A stretch of DNA of 64,000 bases from Chitinophagales bacterium (GTDB taxonomy: Bacteria > Bacteroidota > Bacteroidia > Chitinophagales > Chitinophagaceae), in contig JAFLBK010000001.1 in the NCBI GenBank assembly GCA_017303335.1, positions 439,001 through 503,000 on the forward strand. Direction: 5' to 3'. A program made the position numbers and the translations under genes. This document shows, piece after piece, positions 34,894 to 45,200 of the stretch. Each line of letters starts with the position of its first letter. Positions within the stretch are counted from its first letter, which is position 1. Under the pieces are notes generated by a model. The model worked only from the letters and a program-made list of their open reading frames with translations. It did no database searches and had not been told where the DNA came from.

Positions 34894-37050
34894 TTACCGG
34901 ATGATCATTTTCGTACTCGTTCGTTCGCCCGCCTCATTGTAAACCAGCACCACGTATGCACCTGCACGGAGTGTAAGTTGCTGAACGGCGCTGCCGTTGT
35001 TCAGGGCAAGCGAGCGTTCCCATACCTGCTGCCCCTGCGTATTCATCACACGGATCTGTACACGGGCGCTCTTATCACTTTGTATCATCATCGTGGCCTG
35101 GCCGTTTCCGTTGTTCATAATACTGGTGCTTAACTTCCTGTTGAGCTGGAAGTTCACCCGGCGGATATCCTGGTAGGTAGTGATACCCGCGTGGCTGGTT
35201 TGCGACAGGCGATAAAAATTGGTTCCGCTCACGGGGTTCGGATCGGTGAAACGGTATGTTACAGGTGCGGTGCTGGAACCCGATCCGTTCACCCGCCCGA
35301 GGAAGCTGAAATGCGTTCCATCGGCCGACCGTTCCAGGGTAAAGTAGCGGTTGTTGATCTCCCGGGTCGTGGTCCAGTCGAGTTCAACCTGTTCTTTATT
35401 GATCACCGCATTGAATGTGGTAAGGGAAACCGACAAGGTGCCGGATACCGTTACCACGAATGTATCTTCAATGCAGTTATTACTGCTCAGGTCGCGGGCA
35501 TAGTAGGTAAAGGTTCCGTTGGTATTGTTGTTCAGGGTTACGCTTTGGGTGGTGGCTCCGCCATTGTTCGGCCAGTAATAGCTTCCCCGCCACGATGCGG
35601 TAAGTGTCAGCGGATCGTTGGTCACCACATTGTAGGTCTGTTTTCTTTTTACATCTTTGAATATGGTGAACTGATCACGCACCAGGGGTGTTGGCGCCGT
35701 GGCATAGGAAATGAATTTCGCATCCAGCCGGTTGCTGTCCACCTCAAAATAAAAACAACCTCCATTGGTAGGGTTTGAATAATGCATACAGTTCTGCGGA
35801 TAGCCGGCCGTTGTACCTCCTACCTGCCCGGCCGAGCCGGAAACGATGTAAACGCTCCCGTGATTGTATTTGCCCGAATTGTAGGCAAAGGCGCAGGAAT
35901 TGGCCGAACCATCGTACATGGCATTCTGAATATTCCCGGTAGCGGTATGGGTTACGGCGTTGAAGTTCGCGTCGAGCAGCGGGCTGGCATAGGTATTATA
36001 GAATCCCTTGAGCAGGTAACTGCGTTCGTACCCATGCGAGTGACCGCAGATGATGAGGTCGACCCCGTTTCGTTCCAGTATCCGAACCAGTTTTTCCCGT
36101 ATCGCCACCAGGTCCATTTCTGTATCCGAGGTATGACTTGTTTTGGTATACGGCGGATGATGGAAATAGGCCACGGTCCATTTTTTTGTATTGGCGGCCA
36201 GGTCGTTCTTCAGCCAGTTTGCCTGTGTACCGAGGGTATCGCCAAGCAGGCCGGCGTCGTTGCCATAGGAATCGAGAGAGATAAAATGCACATCGCCGAT
36301 ATTGAACGAGTAATAATTTTTTACATAGGAAGGATATCCACCCAGTTCACCGGCCGAAGGAACAGTGAAGTTCAGGTGATAAGGCATACTGTTGGCCGGC
36401 GTAGAGCCGGTTTTGGTATTGTTTGATGTTGAATTTCCGTAATCATGATTCCCGGGAGCCGGGTAGAGTTTGTAGTGCCGCAGGAAATCGTTCTGGTAAA
36501 TATTGAAGAAATTGGTTTGATACTCGTTGTCGGTTCCGCTGTTGTAGGCATTATCGCCGATCAGGATCATCGCGTCGATATCATTTGCGCCGATGTAGTT
36601 GATGAATGTATTGCGCACGTTCACCTGGTTGCTGGAATTGTTGCCGCAATCGCCCAGGGCCAGGAAACGAAGCTTGCGTGTGGTATTATCGGGAGGCAGG
36701 GTGAGAAAATAATTGGTGCTGGTTTGCTGCAGCACCGTGCTGCTGGTACCTACCGAGTACCAGTATTTGGTATCGGGCGACAACCCGCCGATGCGGACAA
36801 TGTGCTCCGTAACCGGCGTACCCACATCCTGTGTATACGAGTTCGCGTAGGTGCCGGGCGTAGCTACAAAGGAAGTTCCCCATGTAACCTTCGAGTCCGT
36901 CGCGACATTTGTACGCCAGCGAATGGTAATGGAATCCTGTTTGCCCGCTTGCAGGTAAGGCATTCGGGTGAGGGTTTGTGCGGTAAGCGACATGGCACAA
37001 AAAAGCACAAACACAGCGGCAAGGCAATATGCACCAATTCCGTTTTTCAT
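34894..37050 (-). CDS. T9SS-secreted purple acid phosphatase-like metallophosphoesterase 1
   Basis: A 718-residue exported enzyme: signal peptide 1-25, an N-terminal fibronectin-like domain of purple acid phosphatases at about 27-120 (RMPYLQAG, RWRTNV, SPDTKYWYSVG), then the calcineurin-like core. Metal motifs are in order: GDCGNN at about 133, GDNAYN at about 165, GNHDYG at about 202, HHPPY at about 297 and GHSHGYER at about 337. A beta-rich linker and a T9SS sorting tail with MIIR at the end follow. It should remove phosphate from extracellular esters. A close paralogue lies at 42229. It is 73 bases upstream of cargo A, so they may be cotranscribed. Confidence 0.92.
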   Translation of the reverse strand: MKNGIGAYCLAAVFVLFCAMSLTAQTLTRMPYLQAGKQDSITIRWRTNVATDSKVTWGTSFVATPGTYANSYTQDVGTPVTEHIVRIGGLSPDTKYWYSVGTSSTVLQQTSTNYFLTLPPDNTTRKLRFLALGDCGNNSSNQVNVRNTFINYIGANDIDAMILIGDNAYNSGTDNEYQTNFFNIYQNDFLRHYKLYPAPGNHDYGNSTSNNTKTGSTPANSMPYHLNFTVPSAGELGGYPSYVKNYYSFNIGDVHFISLDSYGNDAGLLGDTLGTQANWLKNDLAANTKKWTVAYFHHPPYTKTSHTSDTEMDLVAIREKLVRILERNGVDLIICGHSHGYERSYLLKGFYNTYASPLLDANFNAVTHTATGNIQNAMYDGSANSCAFAYNSGKYNHGSVYIVSGSAGQVGGTTAGYPQNCMHYSNPTNGGCFYFEVDSNRLDAKFISYATAPTPLVRDQFTIFKDVKRKQTYNVVTNDPLTLTASWRGSYYWPNNGGATTQSVTLNNNTNGTFTYYARDLSSNNCIEDTFVVTVSGTLSVSLTTFNAVINKEQVELDWTTTREINNRYFTLERSADGTHFSFLGRVNGSGSSTAPVTYRFTDPNPVSGTNFYRLSQTSHAGITTYQDIRRVNFQLNRKLSTSIMNNGNGQATMMIQSDKSARVQIRVMNTQGQQVWERSLALNNGSAVQQLTLRAGAYVVLVYNEAGERTSTKMIIR

Positions 37051-37355
37051 AATTGGATTTATTAAGGCTTTTCTGGTGGTTTTCTGCGAACAAAGTACGA
37101 CAACACCGTCTCCTGCCTTGTAGAAAGAATTTTAGATCGGTGGCAAATTCTTTCTATAAATGATCCCTCAACGCCGCCGGTTGCTGCATCAGCGGAAATA
37201 TACCGTTCCGGGGATAGTAAGTATACGTTTTCTGTATAAGCAAAATGGGGAAAATTACGCGACCGCATGGCCGGGAATCCCGTTTTGCTTCAACGGCGGT
37301 AAAAAAAAACTGCTCCGTTGCGGGAGCAGTTTTTTGTAATAGTTGTTGTTGCTGT
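37051..37355. other. Intergenic region between cargo B and phosphatase 1
   Basis: This 305-base stretch holds the terminator of cargo B at 37301-37336. It also holds the minus-strand leader of the phosphatase, including a 12-base element at 37061-37072 shared with the leader of the paralogous phosphatase (45492-45503). I see no gene in it. Confidence 0.6.
37301..37336 (-). terminator. Terminator of cargo B
   Basis: Stem CTGCTCC at 37310-37316 with GGAGCAG at 37323-37329, flanked by nine A on the left and six T on the right, so it can terminate both strands. On the minus strand it follows the cargo B stop by about 20 bases. Confidence 0.87.
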
Positions 37356-40300
37356 TTATTTCGTCAATATCAACCGTTCGGTGATAAGTTGTTCGTCCAC
37401 GTGCACCTGCAGCAGGTACATACCTGTTGCGTATTTGTCCAGCTGGTTCAGCAGGATGGTATTATTTCCACGTTGTACTTTTTGCTTTTCTGTCCGTACT
37501 GTCTTACCGGTATTGTCGATAAGGCGGATGGTTGCTTCGGTATTCCTGGATACCGTGAAGCTGACCAGGACGGATTCGCGGGCCGGGTTCGGAATAATGG
37601 TGAGGGTTGGCTTTGTAAGACGCAGCCTGATCACCAGTACATTGCTGTATTGTATTTCACCCGCTTTCCCGATAACTTTGATGCGGTAGTAGATCACTTC
37701 TTTTTGTAACCCGGATACATTATCTGCAAAGCGGAAATCCTGTGGTTCGTTCAGGCGTACCGCATCCCATACCGTACCCGCGGTACTGTAGTTGAGGTTG
37801 TCGGTACTTCGCTCCACTTCGAGGTGATCAACGGCCTTGGTGGCAACCAGTTTCCAGTCGAGCGTTACCAGGTCGGCCTGCAGTGTGCCGGTCAGTTGCA
37901 GGAACTGGACGGGCAGCACGGTTCCGACATACCGCCAATCGCGATCAGTCTGGAATGCAAATTTCCGTTGAACGGTTGTTCGTGAGCCGGGTGTTGCGTC
38001 ACCGGTGAAGGTTCCGCCGGTACCCATGCGATATGAAGTGCCCTTGATGTTGATCACCGAGTTCAGTGAGTCGAAACGATTGTCGAGTCCATCACCATCC
38101 GTGTCGAGGCCGGTAAGTGTAACGTTGTCATCGGCTATACCGTTCAGGTTGAAGTCGTTGCCTTCCACCACATCGGGTTGTCCGTCGCCATCGGTATCTG
38201 CATCGCGGTAATCGGGCGTTCCATCGCCATCGTGGTCATAGATGAATATGCCTGAGCCGCCGAAAGAAACACTATTGTCGTAGCTGTTCGCCAAACCATC
38301 GCCGTCGGTATCCGTCGTTACCGGCATGATGTAGCCAACGGTAGACATGCCTTCGATGTTATCGGGTATGCCATCATCGTCGGAGTCGATATCGAGGTAG
38401 TTGGGATTACCGTTTCCATCCGTGTTCGGGAGGTTCAGCGCAATGAGTGAGGAAACGGATGACGACCAGCCATTCGTTCCGATAGCGCCATCAACAATAC
38501 CATTCAGGTTGGCATCGGTAAGGCCCGCTTCCAGTACGTCTACGATGCCATCGCCATCGCTGTCGAGGTCATAAGCGTTCGGCCGCAGGTCTTGATCCAG
38601 GTTTTTATTGGGCCAGCTGTCGGCACGTCCGTCGGCATTGGCATCAACGCCGGTTAACAGCAGGGCGGTACCGTTCACATAGCCGTCGCTGATACCATCG
38701 CTGTTGAGATCGGCGAAGGTATCCAGCATGCCGTTGTTGTTCGCGTCGGGTCCGGCAGCCTCGATTACATCGGGTATGCCGTCATTGTCGCTGTCGAGGT
38801 CGAGGTAATTGGGAATGCCATCACCATCGAAATCCTGTGCGCCCAAACCATTGCCCGATCCCTGTACACCGGTATTGTTGGCATCCACGTTCTGTGAGAA
38901 GCCGTCATTATCGGTATCCGAATAGTTATCGATCACCCCATTGCCATTGGTATCCACGCCATAGGATTCCACCACATCAAGGATACCGTCGTTGTCGCTA
39001 TCGAGATCGTACTGGTTGGGGATGCCATCCAGGTCTTTATCCGCGTTATCATTTACGCCATCTCCGTTGCTGTCTACGAATACACCGAAACCGGTATCGT
39101 AGAAATTGGGGATGCCGTTGGCGTTGGCATCAGCGCCCCAGTCGAAATTATCATTCACACCGTCGAGGTTATTATCTACATAACCCGGATAGGCAGGATC
39201 TTTCCAGTTGGGTATGCCATTGCTGTTATGGTCCTGCAAGGCAAGGAGGTTGTCGAATTCCACGTAATCGGGTATGCCATCGTTGTCGTCGTCGATATCC
39301 GGGCAGGACGTAATGATCACGCTGATACGTGCCGTGTCGGAACAACCGGCTCCATTGGTATAGTAGGCCCAGTAAACACCCGATGCCGATACCGGCGCAT
39401 ACTGGTTGAACAGGTTGGCCGGAATAAAAGGCATGGCGGAATAAAATGTATAACCGGCATACCGTTCATAGGGTATGGTTACCGTGAGCGACGTACAATG
39501 ATTTACCAGTACCGTATCACGGGGTACAAAGCAGGCGCCTGCCAGGGGATGAATCACCGGACCCTGTACGATACAGCCGGCCGTATTCACACCGCTTGAG
39601 TCGAAAAGAATATTACCGGATAACTTACCGCCATAGTTGATGCGTGCACTGTTGCGCAATGAACCCACACAGCTCACGATCTGGCAGGAGGAGGCTGCTA
39701 TCACTTTGAAATCTACAACGCTGCTTACCCCCGGGCCTACCCGGCCGCCGGTAAGCGCCGTGGCGCCAACCCCGATGCGGAATATCACCCGGTTGTTGGC
39801 CAGGTCGAACTCGGCTTCATCATCGCCTGTCGCGTCGGTCTTGGTTACGCCGCCGATGCGGATGCTGCCGGGTACAAAGGAAGTACCGGAAGGAATATTG
39901 TCGGTGATGATCGTGTTCACACTCGAGTCGTTCCCCTGGTTGATATAATTTATCGCATACCGTAAACTATCGCCGGGCACAAATGCGCCGCCGCTGAGGT
40001 CGGTAGCCGTTTTCTGAAACGCGAATGTGGGGTTATAATTCGAGATTGATGTGGTTACGCAGTGGAGGAAATAGTTCTCGCTCGGCGAACTGAAGCGGAT
40101 ACTCGCCGATGTTTGCGAATTGCTCAGGACCGAATTTCCGGGATTCGGCACATCAACGATATCGGCATCATAGCCCAATGTGTTCAGGTGTGCCGGAGAG
40201 CGGGTAAGTACCGAAGCGCCTTTGTAGGTAATGGTACTGTTCCACATATCATTGTTATTCGAAGTCGTGTTCGGTGTAAGACTGGTATACGTACCAATGA

Positions 40301-42161
40301 GGGGGTTCGAATTCTCCTTGAACGAGAATTCGTCGGTTTGCCCTCGATCCCCATCGAATACCACGGCTCCGAGTTCGCAGCTTACCGGGCCGGTTGGCGG
40401 GGTAAGAAAGCCGCTCACAGGTATATACAGCGCCGGGTCGCCGCCGTTCATGATGGCGGAACCATCAAATACGGTAAGGTTTCTTGGTTGCAGGGCCGGG
40501 TTACCATAAACAATAACGATTGTCCAACCGCCTGCGCCGTTATTGATACCTATTGGTGCTACCAGGTTGGCAAGTGTGTACGTGCCGTTCGGGCTTGTTG
40601 CGTTAAGCAAACCCGTGATATCGGCAAAGCAGCGATAGCCAGTATGCGGAAGGCCGCTTACCAGAGTGCTGTCGTGATAATCCGTTTGCGTGGATGTAAC
40701 GTTTACATAGTTCGTTGCTCCCGGCACTTTCAATTTGATCATTGTTTCGCCTGTTCGCCAGGAAATATTGCCGCCATCGGTACCCTGTGTAGCGCCCCAG
40801 TACAGGCCGGCAAACAGAATATTCGAACAGGCGGGTAAATTCAGGTCGGCGGAAGAAGAGTTGAACGTGGAATCGGTTGAGCCCAGTAACTGCATGTCGA
40901 ACGACAGGTCGGAACTCGTAATATCATTCTGGTGCACTTCTACAGCGATCACATTGTTTCCGGCAATGAAAGCGGATGGCGGTATATTGACCACATGCAG
41001 TGTTGCGCCGTCGTCGGAAGCAGCGGCTGTTGCGAGGGTACCATGCGCTACCGGCCCGGCGGGCATATTGTCGCGGTACACTTCGGTGCCGTTTATATAT
41101 ACTACGATACCGTCGTCGCGGTGAACGCCCAACGGGAAGGTATAAAAAAGTGAAGGGTTGGGAATATTGACCGTTTTTCTGAAATAGGTAGTAATCCATT
41201 TATTACCCGTTGGGGTACATACCGTACCGCCACCTCCAGAAGGTACGCAGGTGGTTTCATCACCATCGCCATAACCAAACTGCCCGTTTCCGGCCGGCCA
41301 GGCCGCGTCGTTGAAGGCAGTTGTTTCCCAATTGGCGGGACGTGTATTATTAGCCAGGTATTTCCAGTTGCTGTGAAGCGGAAAAAAAGTAGTGGTGGTG
41401 GATGGAATGCCAATCAGCTGCAGGTCGAACGAAAGGTCGGAACTGGTTGCATTGTTCTGATGCACTTCCACGGCGATCACATTATTTCCCGGAACAAATG
41501 TGGCCGGAACCAGGGTCGTTGTTTGCAGGGTGGCGCCATCGTCGCCGGCTGCTGCTGTTGCCAGGGTACCGTGTGCCACGGCGCCGGCGGGCATGTTATC
41601 GCGGTAAACTTCGGTTCCGTTCACGTAAACAACGATACCGTCATCGCGGTGTACACCCAGCGAGAAACTGCCGTACAGGGCAGGATTTGGAATGTTGATG
41701 GCTTTTCTGAAATAGGTGGTGATCCATTTATTACCGGTCGGGTTACAAAGTGTTCCGCCGCCGCCCGAGGGTACGCAGGTGGTTTCATCGCCATCGCCGT
41801 AACCGAATTGCCCGTTCCCGGCGGGCCAGGCTGCATCGTTGAAGCCGGTTGTTTGCCAGTTGGCAGGCCTGGTATTATTGGCCAGGTATTTCCAGTTGCT
41901 TCCTACCTGTACAATTGTATCGGGTGGCGTGCCGTCGATATCCAGGTTGATGCAGGCCGAACCATTATTGGTGGATGTACCGCCCGGAGGGGCTTCGCCC
42001 GTGCCGCCGGCCGAGGCGCTTATGATATTGTTGGCAACAAAAACGATGTTGCCACGCACCGAGGGGTTGTTATACCGCGGGGTGAAGTTCCTCAGCACCT
42101 GTGTGGTGGCAGTGAAACCGAGCAGCACGAAGGCCAGTGTCAGCCGAATTTGTTTTTTCAT
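37356..42161 (-). CDS. Giant T9SS-secreted thrombospondin type-3 repeat protein (cargo B)
   Basis: A 1,601-residue paralogue of cargo A with the same order but two tandem copies of the beta-sandwich module (about 92-257 and 263-427; DNA period 528 bases, 176 residues). Each copy has NWKYLANN, GDGDETTCVPSGGGG and RDDGIVVY. Then come the LYWGATQG domain (about 435-700), a DUF11-like domain (712-830), calcium-binding thrombospondin type-3 repeats (953-1,367) and the sorting tail from about 1,520. Signal peptide 1-20. It lies downstream of phosphatase 2 with 67 bases between them, mirroring the cargo A/phosphatase 1 pair. Start moved to the ATG at 42161 that begins the signal. Confidence 0.9.
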   Translation of the reverse strand: MKKQIRLTLAFVLLGFTATTQVLRNFTPRYNNPSVRGNIVFVANNIISASAGGTGEAPPGGTSTNNGSACINLDIDGTPPDTIVQVGSNWKYLANNTRPANWQTTGFNDAAWPAGNGQFGYGDGDETTCVPSGGGGTLCNPTGNKWITTYFRKAINIPNPALYGSFSLGVHRDDGIVVYVNGTEVYRDNMPAGAVAHGTLATAAAGDDGATLQTTTLVPATFVPGNNVIAVEVHQNNATSSDLSFDLQLIGIPSTTTTFFPLHSNWKYLANNTRPANWETTAFNDAAWPAGNGQFGYGDGDETTCVPSGGGGTVCTPTGNKWITTYFRKTVNIPNPSLFYTFPLGVHRDDGIVVYINGTEVYRDNMPAGPVAHGTLATAAASDDGATLHVVNIPPSAFIAGNNVIAVEVHQNDITSSDLSFDMQLLGSTDSTFNSSSADLNLPACSNILFAGLYWGATQGTDGGNISWRTGETMIKLKVPGATNYVNVTSTQTDYHDSTLVSGLPHTGYRCFADITGLLNATSPNGTYTLANLVAPIGINNGAGGWTIVIVYGNPALQPRNLTVFDGSAIMNGGDPALYIPVSGFLTPPTGPVSCELGAVVFDGDRGQTDEFSFKENSNPLIGTYTSLTPNTTSNNNDMWNSTITYKGASVLTRSPAHLNTLGYDADIVDVPNPGNSVLSNSQTSASIRFSSPSENYFLHCVTTSISNYNPTFAFQKTATDLSGGAFVPGDSLRYAINYINQGNDSSVNTIITDNIPSGTSFVPGSIRIGGVTKTDATGDDEAEFDLANNRVIFRIGVGATALTGGRVGPGVSSVVDFKVIAASSCQIVSCVGSLRNSARINYGGKLSGNILFDSSGVNTAGCIVQGPVIHPLAGACFVPRDTVLVNHCTSLTVTIPYERYAGYTFYSAMPFIPANLFNQYAPVSASGVYWAYYTNGAGCSDTARISVIITSCPDIDDDNDGIPDYVEFDNLLALQDHNSNGIPNWKDPAYPGYVDNNLDGVNDNFDWGADANANGIPNFYDTGFGVFVDSNGDGVNDNADKDLDGIPNQYDLDSDNDGILDVVESYGVDTNGNGVIDNYSDTDNDGFSQNVDANNTGVQGSGNGLGAQDFDGDGIPNYLDLDSDNDGIPDVIEAAGPDANNNGMLDTFADLNSDGISDGYVNGTALLLTGVDANADGRADSWPNKNLDQDLRPNAYDLDSDGDGIVDVLEAGLTDANLNGIVDGAIGTNGWSSSVSSLIALNLPNTDGNGNPNYLDIDSDDDGIPDNIEGMSTVGYIMPVTTDTDGDGLANSYDNSVSFGGSGIFIYDHDGDGTPDYRDADTDGDGQPDVVEGNDFNLNGIADDNVTLTGLDTDGDGLDNRFDSLNSVINIKGTSYRMGTGGTFTGDATPGSRTTVQRKFAFQTDRDWRYVGTVLPVQFLQLTGTLQADLVTLDWKLVATKAVDHLEVERSTDNLNYSTAGTVWDAVRLNEPQDFRFADNVSGLQKEVIYYRIKVIGKAGEIQYSNVLVIRLRLTKPTLTIIPNPARESVLVSFTVSRNTEATIRLIDNTGKTVRTEKQKVQRGNNTILLNQLDKYATGMYLLQVHVDEQLITERLILTK
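38050..39310 (-). repeat. Thrombospondin type-3 repeat array in cargo B
   Basis: About 415 codons, aligning nearly residue for residue with the array of cargo A but with many silent differences. Confidence 0.85.
40880..41900 (-). repeat. Tandem duplicated beta-sandwich module in cargo B
   Basis: Two copies of a 176-codon module repeat with an exact 528-base offset (for example GTATTATT at 41344 and 41872). They are highly similar in DNA, which points to recent duplication. Confidence 0.85.
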
Positions 42162-42228
42162 AAAAATGGATTCTCGGGTTTTCAATGAAGCATGTATTTT
42201 CATCTTCATTAAAACAATCGCTCAGTAT

Positions 42229-45200
42229 CTATTGAATAATTACTTTTTTGCTGATCTGTTGTCCGCTATCATTCATCAGCACCAGTACATATACGCCGCT
42301 GCGCAGTTTAAGGTCTTTGACCATGCCACCGTTACTCACCGCGAAAGATTCGTTCGCGATTTCCTTACCGAGCAGATCAATCACCTTCATGTTCACAATG
42401 GCCGAACGGGCGCTTCGCACCACCAATCTTGCCTGGCCGGTACCGTTGTTGAGTATCTCGGCCGAAAAATTCCGGGTATTGGTATAGTTCACTTTCCGGA
42501 TCTCGTGGAACCGCTGATTGCCGTCGAAGTCGGTTTGCGACAGGCGATAGTAATTCATTCCGTCAACCGGCGTATGATCCACCAGGCTATAGGAACGGGG
42601 TGATGAAGAATTGCCCGCGCCGTTCACTTTACCAAGGAAATGGAAGTTCATTCCGTCGTCAGACCGTTCAATGGTGAAGTATTTATTGTTCTGCTCCTGT
42701 GAGGTCGTCCAGTCGAGCAGTACTTTGTCGTCGTTAAGTTTGGCGGTAAAGGAAGTAACCGAAACCGGCAAGGTTCCCGAAACCGTTACATTGAATACAT
42801 CTTCGATGCAATTACCGCTGCTGGCGTCGCGTACCCGGTATACAAAAGAACCGTTGGTCGCGTTGTTGATCGTAACGCTTTGCGTGGTGGCCCCGCCGTT
42901 TGTGGGCCAGTAGTAATTTCCTCTCCAGGATGCCGTAAGCGTGAGTGGCGCATTGGTGGCCACACTGTAATTATGCACCCGGTTCACATCTTTGAAAATG
43001 GTGAACTGGTCGCGTATCAATGGTGTGGGCGCCGTCGCATAGGAAACAAATTTCACGTCCAGCCTGTTACTGTCTACTTCAAAATAGAGGCAGCCTCCGT
43101 TGGTTGCATTGGAGTAGTACATACAATCCTGGGGATACCCGGCTGTTGTACCGCCAACCTGGCCGGCAGATCCCGAAACAATGTAAACGCTTCCGTGGTT
43201 GTATTGCCCCGAATTATAGGTATAGGCACAGGAACTGGCTGTTCCGTCGTACTTACCGTTCTGGGTATTACCCGTCGCGGTATGACTGGCCGCACTGAAA
43301 TTGGCATCCAGCAAGGGACTCGCATAGGTATTATAAAAGTTCTTCAGCAGGTAGCTTCTTTCGTAACCATGCGAATGACCGCAGAGAACGAGGTCAACGC
43401 CGTGCCTTTCAAGTATCCGGATGAATCGTTCACGGATTGCCACCAGGTCCATTTCGGTATCCGACGTATGACTTGTTTTGGTATACGGGGGGTGGTGGAA
43501 ATACGCCACGGTCCATTTTTTCGTATTGGCTGCCAGGTCTGCCTTAAGCCAGTTTGCCTGTGCACCGCTGGTATCGTACATGTTCGTGGTGTTGCCATCG
43601 TCCTTACCATACGAGTCGAGTGAAATGAAATGCACATCGCCGATGTTGAACGAATAATAATTCGTAACCCCGGAAGGTTCACCCCCGATCTCTCCGGCCA
43701 TGGGCACGGTGAAATTCTGGTGGTAAGGCATGTCCCGCAGGCCGGTATTGGCCGAGTTGTTTCCGTAGTCGTGGTTACCGGGTGCGGGGTATAATTTGAT
43801 ATTCCGCAACAGGTCGTTTTTATAGACATCGAAAAAGTTTGTCTGGTATTCTGCGTCTGTTCCGGTATTGTAGGCATTGTCGCCCAGCAGGATCATGGCA
43901 TCCACATCGTTCGCTCCGATATAGTTCAGGAATGTATTCTTTACATTGACCTGGTTGGTTGAATTATTTCCACAATCCCCAATGGCCAGGAACCGGAGTT
44001 TCCGTGTCGTGTTGCTCGGGGGTAATGTGGTAAAATAGTTGGTATTGGTTGCCTGCAGTGTTTGGGTACTGCTCCCGATCGTGTACCAGTATTTTGTATC
44101 CGGCGCCAGGCCGGTAACCGTTACAATGTGCTCTGTTGTCAGCGCCGCGTCGTCTACGGTGTTCGGGTAGGTACCAAAGGAAGTACCCCAGGTTACCCTC
44201 GAATTGGTAGGGGCATCCGTTCTCCAGCGAAGGGTCATGCTGGTTTGATTTCCCATCTGCAAGTAAGGCCCGCGGGTCAAAGTGCCCGTGATGGTTGTGA
44301 GGGCTGTGAGTTCCATATCAAAGAACAGGTCGCTGCTGGTGAGTGTGTTCTGGTGTATCTCAACAGCAATGATATTATTGCCCGGAACAAACAACGAGGA
44401 AGAAACAACCGTTGTGTATATATCGCCTCCATTGTTTGCAATAGCCGTGGTAGCCAGGGTTGCATAGGCCGGGTTGGCTGTGATATTATTGCGGTATGCT
44501 TCCGTACCGTTGATCCATATCACAATGGCATCATCGAATTTCGACCGTATCCTGAAACCGGCATAAATACCCGGGTCTGCAATATTCACCACCTTGCGGA
44601 AATACAGGGTGGGATACCGGGCTCCGGCCGGACCTCCGCCGCCTGCGGTATTATTTTCCGGTATGGCTGTATTGCGCACCGGCGGACTGGCACCAAATCC
44701 CAAAGCGGCATTGCCGGTAAGCCAACCGGGTTCGCCATAGGCCAGGTCCTTCCAGGCAATGGCGTCGAGGTTTGTACCACCTCCTTTGTATCGCCAGGCA
44801 GGCGCGCCGGCTAAGTTTTCACCGAAGGGAAATATATTCACCTCTCCGACCGGCGGTGTGGTACCGGTGAGTTCGAGATCAAAAAACAAATCACTGCTGG
44901 TAAGCGCACTTTGGTGTATCTCAACGGCGATGATGTTATCGCCGTTAACGAACAGGGAACTGCTTAAGGTGGCTGTGTAAATATCGTTACCATTATTCGG
45001 GATAGCGGCCGTAGCCAGTGTGGCGTATGCGGGGTTAGCCGCGATGTTGTTCCTGTATGCCTCCACCCCGTTGATCCATACCACAATGGCATCGTCGAAT
45101 TGTGTCCGCAACTGAAAGCCGGTATAGGCTGCCACAGAAGGAATGTTAAGTACTTTCCTGAAATATAAGGTAGGATACCGGGCGCCGGCAACACCGCCGC

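Noticed and set aside
38050..39310. Regularly spaced near-identical DNA repeats that look like a CRISPR or minisatellite
   Set aside because: Unit lengths vary by multiples of three and the frame stays open through the array, so they are protein repeats. No cas genes or unique spacers are present.
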